DNA from: Neisseriales bacterium
Lineage (GTDB): Bacteria; Pseudomonadota; Gammaproteobacteria; Burkholderiales; UBA11063
Direction: 5' to 3'
Assembly: GCA_008017155.1 (NCBI GenBank)
Contig: SSGX01000014.1
Location: 31,344-95,343, forward strand
Length of the DNA stretch: 64,000 nt
Shown piece by piece: positions 19,133 to 28,411 of this stretch. The translations under genes and the position numbers were made by a program. The stretch's first letter is position 1; each line of letters starts with the position of its first letter. The notes below the pieces were generated by a model, which saw only the letters and a program-made list of their open reading frames with translations, made no database searches and was not told the DNA's origin.

Positions 19133-19549
19133 TTATGCATTATAGAAAATAAAGTTTTTTGTTTTATAGGCAACTTGCATTCTTTGCGCCCATTTTGGTT
19201 GTGATATTGATTTGTCATAGTAGTGGGTCATACTATCTGAAATTTTAAGCTTGCTGCTACCATCTTCCGATTGATTTACATTGTCGAAAGCACGAATTAA
19301 TTGTGCAGTATCACTTAGCTTATAATAAGCAATCATCTCACTATAGTTCTTAAATTTAAGTTTTTTAGGTGTAGTATTAGTCCAGCTAAACTGGTTCTTT
19401 GCAAAAACAACATTACATGCATCTTGATTGGTATCGTGCATGCGGTTTATAACTACCCGATTTATTAATTGACATTCTGTATCTGAGGCACTACGGCACT
19501 CTTTATATAAGTTAATTGCCATGCATAAGTTCGCCGTGACTACTAACAT
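19133..19549 (-). CDS. Small SleB-type cell-wall hydrolase-like protein
   Basis: 138 residues. A short hydrophobic N-terminus is followed by a Hydrolase_2/SleB-like pattern: NLYKECR with the candidate catalytic Glu, VVINRM, DACNVVFAKNQFSWT, then MTHYYD and PKWAQRMQV...NFIFYN. These match the family's order VVLNRV, C-x-V-V-x-Q-FSW, THYH, P-x-WA and HxFY. SleB relatives are lytic transglycosylases or amidases acting on peptidoglycan. The usual THYH reads THYY and the usual GxHxFY reads KNFIFY, so activity is uncertain. AAGGAG lies just upstream of the ATG at 19549. Confidence 0.65.
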   Translation of the reverse strand: MLVVTANLCMAINLYKECRSASDTECQLINRVVINRMHDTNQDACNVVFAKNQFSWTNTTPKKLKFKNYSEMIAYYKLSDTAQLIRAFDNVNQSEDGSSKLKISDSMTHYYDKSISQPKWAQRMQVAYKTKNFIFYNA

Positions 19550-19874
19550 ACCTTTTCTCCTTTTAAGGGATAGACTAAGATTGAGTTCCTTTGTTTAAAG
19601 TCTATATGGTTTATGCTTATACAAACAGTGTAAGCTTTTCGATAAGGGCGTATTATTACATAAGATTATTTATTTGTCAATAGCTCATCTTTTGTAAGGT
19701 ACTGATTTTATTTATTTTAATATTGGAATTTTGCAAACAAAAAAGCCATTTTTCTGGCTTTTTAGTTGTAATATTTAGTTTTGATTGTTCTATTTTTGAT
19801 ATAAAGTGGTTGATTGTGTTGTTTATTGCTTCGGAAAAGGTGCGATAAAATATTTTTTTGTAGATATTTGTAGT
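19550..19874. other. Intergenic region between the hydrolase gene and rluC
   Basis: No coding signal is seen. ATAGACT (19570-19576) with AGTCTAT (19599-19605), and GCTTATAC (19615-19622) with GTGTAAGC (19628-19635, one mismatch), are inverted repeats in the leader or promoter of the minus-strand hydrolase gene. A rluC terminator lies at 19740-19763. Confidence 0.5.
19740..19763 (-). terminator. Terminator after rluC
   Basis: AAAAAGCCA (19740-19748) pairs with TGGCTTTTT (19755-19763) around a 6-nt loop. It is symmetric in A/T runs. It lies downstream of the rluC stop codon on the minus strand. Confidence 0.8.
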
Positions 19875-20822
19875 TCATTCCTCTCTCAGTTTGTTAATGA
19901 AGGCTTTTAGGGGTAGGGGTAGTTCAGAATTTATTTCAATATTTTTTTCAGTAATGGGGTGTATAAATTTTATATGATAGGCGTGAAGAAACATGCGTTT
20001 TAATCCTTTCTTCTGTAGTAAATCATTACTGGCAAAATCGCCATATTTTTCATCACCAGCAATAGGGTAGCCAATTGATTGTAAGTGAATTCTAATTTGA
20101 TGTGTTCTTCCTGTTTGTAGCGAGGCGCTCAATAGGGTAAACTCTTTGAATCGTTCTTTGACAGTAAAAATTGTATGTGAAAACTGACCATTTTCATGAT
20201 CAATCTTAACTTTCCGCTCACCAGACTTTGTTGTATACTTAAAAATTGGTAATTTTACATTTCGCTTGTTATCGGGAATTACTCCGATGCCTAAAGCATA
20301 GTACTCCTTCAGCATTAAATTATTCTTCATTAACTCCTGAAGTTTGATCAGTGCATTTCTTTTTTTTGCAAGAATAAGGATTCCAGAGGTTTCTTTATCA
20401 AGCCGATGTGCTAGTTCGAGAAATTTATGATCAAGATTTTGCCTAAGCTGTTCAATAACACCAAATGATACTCCGCTGCCTCCGTGACAAGCTGTCCCCG
20501 CTGGCTTATCAATTATCAGATAATAATCATCTTCAAATAAAACCGGGAAAGTCGTTTTTGGAATATTGTTTTTTTCTTCGGTCGTAGCTATTCTGATTGG
20601 AGGAATGCGGATAGAATCACCTATTTCAACTTTTGTACTTGCATCCGCTCTGGATTTATTTATCCGGACTTCTCCATTTCTTATAATTTTATAAATATGG
20701 CTCTTTGGGACACCTTTTAAGATCTTTATCAAAAGATTATCTAAACGTTGGCTTTCCTCATTTTCTGTTATTTCATAAAAATTTACTTGGTTTCTGTTTA
20801 ATTCATTCATTAGGAAGTCCAT
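19875..20822 (-). CDS. rluC: 23S rRNA pseudouridine synthase, RluC type
   Basis: 315 residues. An N-terminal S4 RNA-binding domain (RLDNLLIKILKGVPKSHIYKIIRNGEVRIN) precedes the RluA-family catalytic domain with the signature HRLDKETSG (catalytic Asp), then GRTHQIRIH and the GDEKYG loop. RluC modifies U955, U2504 and U2580 in E. coli 23S rRNA. The divergent arrangement with rne is the same as in E. coli and supports RluC over RluD. The ATG at 20822 is used; MNELNRNQ, four residues in, is an alternative start. Confidence 0.88.
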   Translation of the reverse strand: MDFLMNELNRNQVNFYEITENEESQRLDNLLIKILKGVPKSHIYKIIRNGEVRINKSRADASTKVEIGDSIRIPPIRIATTEEKNNIPKTTFPVLFEDDYYLIIDKPAGTACHGGSGVSFGVIEQLRQNLDHKFLELAHRLDKETSGILILAKKRNALIKLQELMKNNLMLKEYYALGIGVIPDNKRNVKLPIFKYTTKSGERKVKIDHENGQFSHTIFTVKERFKEFTLLSASLQTGRTHQIRIHLQSIGYPIAGDEKYGDFASNDLLQKKGLKRMFLHAYHIKFIHPITEKNIEINSELPLPLKAFINKLREE

Positions 20823-21374
20823 TTTAGTTTATAATTATAGATTGATTTATGCTTGGCGTAATTGTAACTTATTTTTGGTCTAAAAGTATTTGTGTTCCAG
20901 TTAGACCCAACTGGTTATCAGAAATAAGGTGTCTGGTTCAATGCGGAGGAGATATGTAATTGTACATTGACAGAATTTACATATTAGCAGTTTAAGTCAA
21001 TAGGATTAAGTTTTATTTTAAATATATTCAGCTAATTAGCTATTTCTTTTGTTTAATTTTAATTATATATCAAACTGATAAATGTGTTCAGCAGTCGCCT
21101 AATATACGGCTATTAAAAAATATTAATTTATTAAGTGATCTAAATGTAATGTTGCTAAAAACCTATGTGAAATATACTGTTCATCAGCAATTGATTTAAT
21201 AATCGTTGCACAGCAGTTTTAAATATTATTTTGGGCTGGTTAAAGCTTAAAATTGGTTGTTATTAGGTAACTATTATAGTGGTTTTATTTATAACCAAAT
21301 TTTAATTTCTTGCAATATAGTAATTTTAAATAAACAAGAAGATAGCTTAATTAGCCAAAAGGATCTGATTAAGC
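20823..21374. other. Divergent rluC/rne intergenic region and long rne leader
   Basis: 552 bp without a gene. Near rluC, GGTCTAA (20877-20883) can pair with TTAGACC (20901-20907), while CCAGTT (20897-20902) can pair with AACTGG (20909-20914). The two stems share bases, so they exclude each other. The region nearer rne is very AT-rich. A long leader is expected for rne, whose mRNA is autoregulated through its 5' UTR in E. coli. Confidence 0.5.
21152..21178 (+). promoter_or_regulatory. Candidate rne promoter
   Basis: TTGCTA (21152-21157) and TATACT (21173-21178) are spaced 15 bp, slightly short. This would give an rne leader of about 190 nt. Confidence 0.3.
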
Positions 21375-23894
21375 ATGAAAAGAATGTTATTTAATGCAAC
21401 TTATGCGGAAGAGCTAAGAGTTGCAACTGTCGATGGGCAGCGATTAATTAATTTTGATATCGAAACCAGTAGTAAAGAGCAGCGCCGTGGTAATATCTAT
21501 AAAGGTGTAGTAACCCGAGTTGAACCTTCACTTGAAGCTTGTTTTGTTGATTATGGTACTGAAAAACAAGGGTTTCTACCATTTAAAGAAATTGATTTCC
21601 GTTATCTTCCAGAAGTAAATGGTCAACGTGGTCGTGATTTTACTAAGTTACCAGAAGGTACCGAGTTAATTGTTCAGGTAGAAAAAGATGAGCGTGGTAA
21701 TAAAGGTGCTGCATTAACAAGCTATATTACCTTACCAGGACGTTATTTGGTATTAATGCCTAATAATTCCCGTGCTGGTGGCATCTCAAGGCGTATTGAA
21801 GGCGATGACCGTGATGAATTAAAATCATTAATGAGTCAGCTCGAAGTTCCACATGGTATGAGCGTTATTCTAAGAACAGCAGCATTAGGTCGAGTTGTAG
21901 AAGAGTTACAATGGGATTTAACTTATCTACTTAAATTATGGTCAGCAATAAAAATTGCCGCAACAGAGCAAAAAGGGTCTTTCCTGATTTATCAGGAAAG
22001 CAGTCTGGTAATTCGTTCTATCCGTGATCATTTTAGCCCAGATATAACTGAGGTTTTGATTGATACTGAAGAAGTTTATAATCAGGCACGTCAGTTTATG
22101 GCACATGTGATGCCTAATTATGCTGAGCGTATCAAATTTTATCGCGATGATGTTCCACTATTTTCACGATTCCAAATCGAGCATCAGATTGAGTCAGTTT
22201 ATTCGAGATCAGTGAATTTACCATCCGGTGGCTCAATTGTTATCGACCATACAGAAGCCCTAACTGCCGTTGATGTAAACTCAGCAAAAGCAAATAAGGG
22301 TGCAGATATTGAAACTACTGCTTTTTTGACTAATCTTGAGGCTGCAGAAGAGGTTGCTAGACAGTTACGGTTACGTGATTTGGGTGGTTTGGTAGTAGTT
22401 GACTTCATTGATATGGAAAATCCACGTAATCAGCGCGAACTGGAAAATCATTTTAAATTGCAACTAGGTCTTGATCGCGCGCGAATTCAAATGGGTAAAC
22501 TTTCTAAATTTGGTTTACTTGAATTATCACGTCAACGGCTACAATCTTCTCTAGATGAGTCAAGTTCAGTTGCGTGTCCTCGATGTGCAGGTGTAGGGAC
22601 AATTCGTGGGATTGAATCTAGCGCATTACACATCTTACGTATAGTTCAGGAAGAAACTGTAAAAAACGGCAATCATTTATCTGCATTACACGTGCAGTTG
22701 CCAGTAGATGTTGCTACTTATCTTTTAAATGAACGTCGTGATGATGTCGCAAAAATAGAAGCCAGGATGAAGGTTAAAATTGTTTTGATACCTAATGTTC
22801 ATTTGGATTCTCCTAATTATCGGATTAAAAAACTTTCATACGATAACTATGATAACAATTTTAATAAGTCAAGTTATAATCTGGTAGAAGTACCTGAAGA
22901 AACACCTGGTTATAAAGCTGCGAGTAATAAACCAGAACTTCCAGCAAATAGACAGCCAGTGGTACAGGGCATTCAAGAAAATCCTCCGGCTCCTGTAATT
23001 GAACCACGTAAGTCTAAATCTTTGTTTGGTGGTCTTGTTAAGAAAATCGGCGAATTATTTGCAAATAAGCCAGAAGAAGTTAAACCTTCGCAAAATAAAA
23101 ATCAGCGTAAACGTCCTGTGAATAATCAACGTAGTAATTCGGGTTACCGTCAGCGTGATACAGAACAGCGTAATGAGACACGAGCTAATAATTCTTCACG
23201 CGAAGCTCGTTCTGAACAAGTTACTATTGATGGACAAAAAGTTCGCCCAGTTGCAGTTACTAAAAGCAATGATAGGATACAGACTGTGCGTCCGTCACAA
23301 CCAAACGCATTTGTGAAAAGTGAATCTAAAAATGAAGCACCAGCAAAAGCGGAACGCGAGCGACAACAAGTAGAAAAATCAGAGCGTCCTGAAAAGCAAG
23401 AGCGTAATCGAAATAATCAACGGAATAATGTAAAGCAAAATAATGTTGAAAGAAAAGAAGTTTCTGCTCCATCTCAATATCGTCAAAAGGTAGTAGCGGC
23501 TGAACCGTTAAAAGTTAATCTACTTCCAGATGATAAGATTAATGTAGCGTCGAAGAATGTTACACCACAAACAATCTTTGCAGCAAGTGCTTCAGGTGCA
23601 GTAGTGGCTACTGTTATTGCAAATCCAGTAATTGCTGATACGGTGGTTAAGGATGATAGTAATACTATAAAAATTGAAGTAAACGTAGCGGAAGTTGCCG
23701 CAGTTGTTGAGTATATTCCAGAGCCAGTTGATTTAGGTAGTCTGGAACTTGTTTCTACGAAAGAGGAGCTACTAGCTCAGGAAATACCGCAGACTGTTGA
23801 AATAAAAGGTACACGCTTTAGTGATATTGTAATTGAAGAAAAAGTTATAGATCCAAATGTGGTCTATCAACAGGTTGAAACTAAATCATCATAA
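21375..23894 (+). CDS. rne: Ribonuclease E
   Basis: 839 residues. The essential endonuclease for mRNA decay and rRNA/tRNA processing, and the scaffold of the RNA degradosome. The N-terminal half has the S1 domain (GNIYKGVVTRVEPSLEACFVDYG), the DNase I-like site with Asp in ALTAVDVNSAKAN and GGLVVVDFIDM, and the zinc-link CPRC at 401-404. From about residue 500 the chain is disordered, basic and Gln/Asn-rich with a short acidic end, which separates RNase E from the shorter RNase G. AAGGA lies upstream of the ATG. Confidence 0.93.
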   Translation: MKRMLFNATYAEELRVATVDGQRLINFDIETSSKEQRRGNIYKGVVTRVEPSLEACFVDYGTEKQGFLPFKEIDFRYLPEVNGQRGRDFTKLPEGTELIVQVEKDERGNKGAALTSYITLPGRYLVLMPNNSRAGGISRRIEGDDRDELKSLMSQLEVPHGMSVILRTAALGRVVEELQWDLTYLLKLWSAIKIAATEQKGSFLIYQESSLVIRSIRDHFSPDITEVLIDTEEVYNQARQFMAHVMPNYAERIKFYRDDVPLFSRFQIEHQIESVYSRSVNLPSGGSIVIDHTEALTAVDVNSAKANKGADIETTAFLTNLEAAEEVARQLRLRDLGGLVVVDFIDMENPRNQRELENHFKLQLGLDRARIQMGKLSKFGLLELSRQRLQSSLDESSSVACPRCAGVGTIRGIESSALHILRIVQEETVKNGNHLSALHVQLPVDVATYLLNERRDDVAKIEARMKVKIVLIPNVHLDSPNYRIKKLSYDNYDNNFNKSSYNLVEVPEETPGYKAASNKPELPANRQPVVQGIQENPPAPVIEPRKSKSLFGGLVKKIGELFANKPEEVKPSQNKNQRKRPVNNQRSNSGYRQRDTEQRNETRANNSSREARSEQVTIDGQKVRPVAVTKSNDRIQTVRPSQPNAFVKSESKNEAPAKAERERQQVEKSERPEKQERNRNNQRNNVKQNNVERKEVSAPSQYRQKVVAAEPLKVNLLPDDKINVASKNVTPQTIFAASASGAVVATVIANPVIADTVVKDDSNTIKIEVNVAEVAAVVEYIPEPVDLGSLELVSTKEELLAQEIPQTVEIKGTRFSDIVIEEKVIDPNVVYQQVETKSS

Positions 23895-23901
23895 ATTTAA
23901 A

Positions 23902-23926
23902 GGCACCATTAGTGGTGCCATTTTTC
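23902..23926 (+). terminator. Terminator after rne
   Basis: GGCACCA/TGGTGCC (23902-23908 with 23913-23919) with a TTAG loop is followed by ATTTTTC. It starts eight bases after the rne stop codon. Confidence 0.85.
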
Positions 23927-23953
23927 ATGCTGCATGGCACAAGGGGAGTTATT

Positions 23954-25339
23954 ATGTTAAGTCCGTTAGATATGTTCGCAATTGGTGTTGGTCCATCTAG
24001 TTCTCATACTGTTGGTCCAATGAAGGCAGGATTAGAGTTTGCCAATAAATTGGAAAAGAATGGTTTACTACTACAAGTTAAAGGGCTAAAATCTCATTTA
24101 TATGGTTCATTGGCATTGACTGGTGAAGGGCATGGAACCTTTCTTGCTGTCCTTAATGGCTTATCAGGGCAGCATCCTAAAACTATAGACCCAGATACAA
24201 TATACTCCCGTGTTGAAGAGATAAAAAATAGTAATGAATTAAATCTTAATGGGAAGCATAAGGTTGCCTTTAACTATGCTACCGATCTATTGATTCATAA
24301 AGATCAATTTCTTCCAGAACATGCGAATGGAATGAGGTTTACTGCACTTGACTTGGATGGAAATATTCTTCTGGAAGAAGAGTATTTTTCGATTGGTGGT
24401 GGTTTTATTCTGGATAAAGAACAAATAATGAATCGGAAAGAAAATGAAGCTAGTACAGATCAAGAAATTTCGGTTCCTTATCCCTTTCATAATGCGGAAG
24501 AATTATTTGGGCATTGCCATAAAAATAATTTAAGTGTTGCTGAGGTTGTTTTGGCAAATGAACTTGTCTTTAAAACAAGAATAGAAGTATATAAAGAGGC
24601 TTTGGAAATCGCAGAAGTAATGCGCTATTCGGTTAATCGCGGTATATTGCATGATGGTATTTTGCCTGGTGGGCTTAATGTTAAACGAAGAGCGCCGCAA
24701 TTATATTCAAAATTGATAAAGAATGATTTGAATCTGGTTTCAGATCAGGATCGTCGTTTATTGGCAATGACTTATGCGATAGCGGTTAATGAAGAAAATG
24801 CTGCTTTTAGCCGAGTGGTTACTGCGCCAACCAATGGTTCTGCTGGGACAATTCCGGGTGTATTGGAGTACTACCGCAATTTTTATCTTGGGGTAACGGA
24901 TGATAAGATTGTTGAGTTTATTTTGACTGCTGGTGCAATTGGTAATCTATATAAATACGGAGCTTCAATCTCTGCGGCTGAAGTTGGTTGTCAGGGAGAA
25001 ATTGGCGTTGCTTGCTCAATGGCGGCTGGTGCGATGACAGCGGTATTGGGCGGCAGTTATTTGCAGGTTGAGAAGGCGGCCGAAATTGCAATGGAGCATT
25101 GTCTTGGCATGACTTGTGATCCGATAAATGGTCTAGTGCAAATCCCTTGTATTGAAAGAAATGGTGTTGCAGCGAGTAAGGCTATCGATATTGCAAAATT
25201 ATCACTACTTGAAAATGAGCCAGGTAAAGTAAGTCTTGATGCCGTAATTCATACCATGATGCAAACTGGGCGTGACATGAGTACCCGTTATAAAGAAACT
25301 GCATTAGCTGGTTTAGCTGTAAACGTTGTCGAGTGCTAA
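23954..25339 (+). CDS. sdaA: L-serine dehydratase, single-chain iron-sulfur type
   Basis: 461 residues. Deaminates L-serine to pyruvate and ammonia. The N-terminal beta domain starts with the hallmark [14 protein letters not shown]. The C-terminal alpha domain has [12 protein letters not shown] and the cysteines of the 4Fe-4S cluster in [17 protein letters not shown] and [12 protein letters not shown]. The frame is open from 23912, within the rne terminator, but the ATG at 23954 is preceded by AGGGGAG and matches the family start. A membrane protein gene follows after 8 bp and is probably translationally linked. Confidence 0.95.
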   Translation: MLSPLDMFAIGVGPSSSHTVGPMKAGLEFANKLEKNGLLLQVKGLKSHLYGSLALTGEGHGTFLAVLNGLSGQHPKTIDPDTIYSRVEEIKNSNELNLNGKHKVAFNYATDLLIHKDQFLPEHANGMRFTALDLDGNILLEEEYFSIGGGFILDKEQIMNRKENEASTDQEISVPYPFHNAEELFGHCHKNNLSVAEVVLANELVFKTRIEVYKEALEIAEVMRYSVNRGILHDGILPGGLNVKRRAPQLYSKLIKNDLNLVSDQDRRLLAMTYAIAVNEENAAFSRVVTAPTNGSAGTIPGVLEYYRNFYLGVTDDKIVEFILTAGAIGNLYKYGASISAAEVGCQGEIGVACSMAAGAMTAVLGGSYLQVEKAAEIAMEHCLGMTCDPINGLVQIPCIERNGVAASKAIDIAKLSLLENEPGKVSLDAVIHTMMQTGRDMSTRYKETALAGLAVNVVEC

Positions 25340-25347
25340 ATAATTAA

Positions 25348-26475
25348 ATGTTAAAGCGGATATTACCAGTAAAAGTACCATATCTATTACGAAATGATGT
25401 TAAATTTCGTGATCTGCCGGGAGAGACAAAACGTAAAATAGTTCGTTTTATTCTTTTCTTTAATGCCTTACTCATACTGATAATAGGCTTTTCTTTAATC
25501 AAAATTCATAGCCTACACACGATGCAGCAAGATTTTCTGGCTGTGAATATGAAAGAAGATATTAAGAAGCTTGATGATTATCGCAAACATTATCGGTATA
25601 AGGTTAATGCTTCAGTAACAATACTCTCACAATCGCTTATCAAAATAAAAGATGAAACCATGCCAATTATTTTTGCGGTTAAATTTGAGTATTTGGAAAG
25701 CTCTTTCAGAAATAGAAATCCTGAGATTCAATTGAATAATGGAACTATTACTGAAAAAAAGCGGGAGTATCGCCATGTCTTGAATGGTTTGGTTGAAGAA
25801 CAGATTATTTACCGGGCAAATATACAAACTCGCTATACTTCATTAGTTTATCCTTTAGATAAGCAAATGATTCCTCTTACTTTAAGTCTTAGTGATGATG
25901 ATACTGATGATTACGCCTATCTTAATGTGATTAGCCTTACGGATCAAACCTTATCTCAGTCTTTAAGTAAGGGGCGTAACTATTACGAAGAGTCAGTTGG
26001 AGTCGCCCAGAAAGTTCGTCAATATAGTGATTCATTAAATGCAACAACTACATCATATTTTATTGATAATTTATGCTATCTAATCTACAAGCATAAAAAT
26101 ATTTATTCTTATTTAAAAACAATTCAGTTTATAATTTTTGCTATGCTAGTAGCAATTATAGCATTGCTAATTAATCCGCAAAAAGGGAGCGCGATTAGCG
26201 GCAGGATTTCTATCATTGGTAGCTCAATCTTTTATCTTTCAGCAAATATTTTTCAGGTAAATAATCAGATTAATTCCAGTAGTGGGATCACCTTAATGGA
26301 TATAATTAGTGTTTTTGCCGGATTGATAATTATTATTTGCTTTTTAGTAACTGCAGTTGCAATTAAATTAAACGATGAAGATGGCTATCATGTCTCGAAA
26401 ATTTATGATCTTATTTTGTTCAAATTTCTTATATTTTATACTGCTTTATTTCTAATCTTGGCGTACCAACTATGA
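25348..26475 (+). CDS. Unrecognised membrane protein downstream of sdaA
   Basis: 375 residues and no family recognised. One transmembrane helix (about residues 31-52) is followed by a soluble, charged domain of about 190 residues that is likely periplasmic. The C-terminus has about four more hydrophobic segments (starting near FIIFAMLVAIIALLI, IIGSSIFYLSANIF, IISVFAGLIIIICFLV, LIFYTALFLIL). It begins 8 bp after sdaA without a clear ribosome binding site, which points to coupling. A role linked to serine metabolism is only a guess from position. No terminator is visible before oxyR on the opposite strand. Confidence 0.6.
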   Translation: MLKRILPVKVPYLLRNDVKFRDLPGETKRKIVRFILFFNALLILIIGFSLIKIHSLHTMQQDFLAVNMKEDIKKLDDYRKHYRYKVNASVTILSQSLIKIKDETMPIIFAVKFEYLESSFRNRNPEIQLNNGTITEKKREYRHVLNGLVEEQIIYRANIQTRYTSLVYPLDKQMIPLTLSLSDDDTDDYAYLNVISLTDQTLSQSLSKGRNYYEESVGVAQKVRQYSDSLNATTTSYFIDNLCYLIYKHKNIYSYLKTIQFIIFAMLVAIIALLINPQKGSAISGRISIIGSSIFYLSANIFQVNNQINSSSGITLMDIISVFAGLIIIICFLVTAVAIKLNDEDGYHVSKIYDLILFKFLIFYTALFLILAYQL

Positions 26476-26621
26476 ATAGTAATAAAATATCTAAAATTGC
26501 CTGCTATTAATTTAATGTTGAAGTCAGTATTCAGGTTTGTAACTATTAAAGTTAGTATACTTAAATTATTTTATTAATAATTGGATGTTTATCAAATTGT
26601 TCTGTTTGTGTATTAATAATC

Positions 26622-27524
26622 TTAGCTACTAGAGAGTTGCTTTTGTAATAGGGCTTGTAATTTCTGTAGTATTTTGATGCGTGCAAAATTTTTGCGGTAT
26701 ACAAGACTTAATTTTCTACTAGGAGCAGGTTTTGGTAAAGGCTTAATTTTTACTTCTTTTGGAAGATTTTTTAGTGCTAATTCAGGTAATATGCTAATCC
26801 CAATATTCATCGCGACCATAAATTTAATTGTTTCAAGAGAGCTTGCCGTTATTAAGCCAAGACCATTATTAGCACTGGCATTGCATTCCGGACAGATTTT
26901 TAATACTTGATCGCGGAAACAATTACCTAGCCCTAGAAGCAGAAAGGTTTCCTTATCCAAATCTGCGGAGTTAATTTTACTTACTTTTGCCAGAGTGTGT
27001 TCTTTAGCACAGATTACAGCTAGTTTGTCATCATATAATTCTATTTGTGTTAATTCAGGATGGTTTGTTTCTGTTGCAAGAATAATTGCATCCAATTCGC
27101 CATTTAACAATTTGCTAATAAGCCCATCAGTATAGCTTTCTTCGACTATTAATTGTAGCTTTGGTTCTTCGTCGATTACTTTTTGAATAAGCTCCGGAAA
27201 TATGTAGGGTCCGATCGTGAAAATTGCACCAATTTTAAGTGGCTGTTTATACGGGTTTTGGTTGCTCTCAACGATATCGAGTAAATTGTACGCTTCAAGA
27301 ATTATCTTTCGTGCTTGACTTACAACCTCTTCCCCAGCAGGTGTAATAAGTACTCTATGATTCTCGCGTTCAAAGATAGTAATACCAAGGTTATCCTCAA
27401 GTTTTTTTATAGCGATAGACAAAGTAGGTTGTGATACAAAACATTTCTGCGCTGCCTTAGCAAAATGCTGCTCATCTGCTAGCGCTATCAAATATTTTAG
27501 ATCAGTTAATGTGAAATTAATCAT
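26622..27524 (-). CDS. oxyR: OxyR-type hydrogen peroxide sensor, LysR family
   Basis: 300 residues. The N-terminal winged helix-turn-helix (residues 4-60, with FAKAAQKCFVSQPTLSIAIKKLE) leads to a substrate-binding-like sensor domain. Cys202 and Cys211 in NCFRDQVLKIC match the spacing and context of the redox pair C199/C208 in E. coli OxyR. The start codon overlaps the stop of the upstream phosphorylase gene by 4 bp (27521-27524), so it is the last gene of a yciB-phosphorylase-phosphorylase-oxyR operon. No catalase or peroxidase gene lies near. Confidence 0.9.
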   Translation of the reverse strand: MINFTLTDLKYLIALADEQHFAKAAQKCFVSQPTLSIAIKKLEDNLGITIFERENHRVLITPAGEEVVSQARKIILEAYNLLDIVESNQNPYKQPLKIGAIFTIGPYIFPELIQKVIDEEPKLQLIVEESYTDGLISKLLNGELDAIILATETNHPELTQIELYDDKLAVICAKEHTLAKVSKINSADLDKETFLLLGLGNCFRDQVLKICPECNASANNGLGLITASSLETIKFMVAMNIGISILPELALKNLPKEVKIKPLPKPAPSRKLSLVYRKNFARIKILQKLQALLQKQLSSS

Positions 27525-28396
27525 ATCAAATCAGTTTTTGTATTTAGATAGTTAATTGCAACTAATTGTGAGCGATCTGAAAATCCAGCCAACTCTTCAG
27601 GAGTAGCAGTTACCTGGTCACCAAGTAAGCGATTAACTAGTGTAACTGCTAGCATAGTTGCAGGGATTTCAACTTGATTGCAAAAAGCTGCAAGAGCAGT
27701 TGATTCCATTTCAAAATTTCTAATACCTAAGGCACGGACATTCTCAAAGTATTCGCTACGGAAAGCATGATCATATTTTGGCGTAATCGCGCCATCAAAG
27801 CGCCCTTGTCCAAGATAAAAATCATCTGCTGCAATTGTGTTGGCTAAGATAACTTGAAAATCAAGTCCACGTGGTTGTACTTTATAGATTTCATTAGCAA
27901 GTTTGGAGTTAAAGATGGTGGAAATGTTGATGTTTTTATCTAAGGAAGGTAACGGTAAATAATCTACCAAGGTTGGCATAAATGCCTTTTCTGTAATAAC
28001 AACAGTTCCCGGATCCACACCAATACCGCCTGAAGTACCAATTCTTATGTATTCTAAGTTGTTATTACCTGCATAATACAATATTTTGGTCAAATCATGG
28101 AGTAAGGCTATGACTGATGTATTTCCCATGCCATGTGAAACAGACAATACATTACCCACTCGATATATCTTATATCTGCTAGTGGGGGTAATATCTTTGG
28201 GTTCAAAAAATTCTGGAGATATTTTTGAAAATCTTAGGGCTAGTTTTCGTGCCAGATTTTTTGCTCTGTCATTACTTCCTTGTAATAAAACATATCTAAC
28301 CCCTGCGAATTTACTGATAATTTCATCTGTTAATTCAAGTTCCAATAAGTAGAGGTATTTTTCATTAAGATTTTTTAATAAAGGGTTTATTTGCAT
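27521..28396 (-). CDS. Uridine phosphorylase-like nucleoside phosphorylase, copy 2
   Basis: 291 residues, of the PNP/UDP family. Visible are the phosphate-site strand VSHGMGNTSVIALLHDL, RIGTSGGIGVDPGTVVI, the nucleoside-site NFEMESTALAAFC and the C-terminal VTLVNRLLGDQ. The pattern IRIGTSGGIG...PGTVVIT resembles the UPP1/UPP2-type uridine phosphorylases of eukaryotes more than E. coli Udp, and the length of about 290-310 also fits. The reaction would be uridine plus phosphate to uracil plus ribose-1-phosphate. It is a tandem paralogue of the gene just upstream and overlaps oxyR by 4 bp. Confidence 0.8.
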   Translation of the reverse strand: MQINPLLKNLNEKYLYLLELELTDEIISKFAGVRYVLLQGSNDRAKNLARKLALRFSKISPEFFEPKDITPTSRYKIYRVGNVLSVSHGMGNTSVIALLHDLTKILYYAGNNNLEYIRIGTSGGIGVDPGTVVITEKAFMPTLVDYLPLPSLDKNINISTIFNSKLANEIYKVQPRGLDFQVILANTIAADDFYLGQGRFDGAITPKYDHAFRSEYFENVRALGIRNFEMESTALAAFCNQVEIPATMLAVTLVNRLLGDQVTATPEELAGFSDRSQLVAINYLNTKTDLI

Positions 28397-28411
28397 TTTG
28401 GAACCTACTGA

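Noticed and set aside
18998..19204. Plus-strand frame of 68 codons
   Set aside because: It runs through the acnA terminator hairpin and into the antisense of the SleB-like gene, which has a good ribosome binding site.
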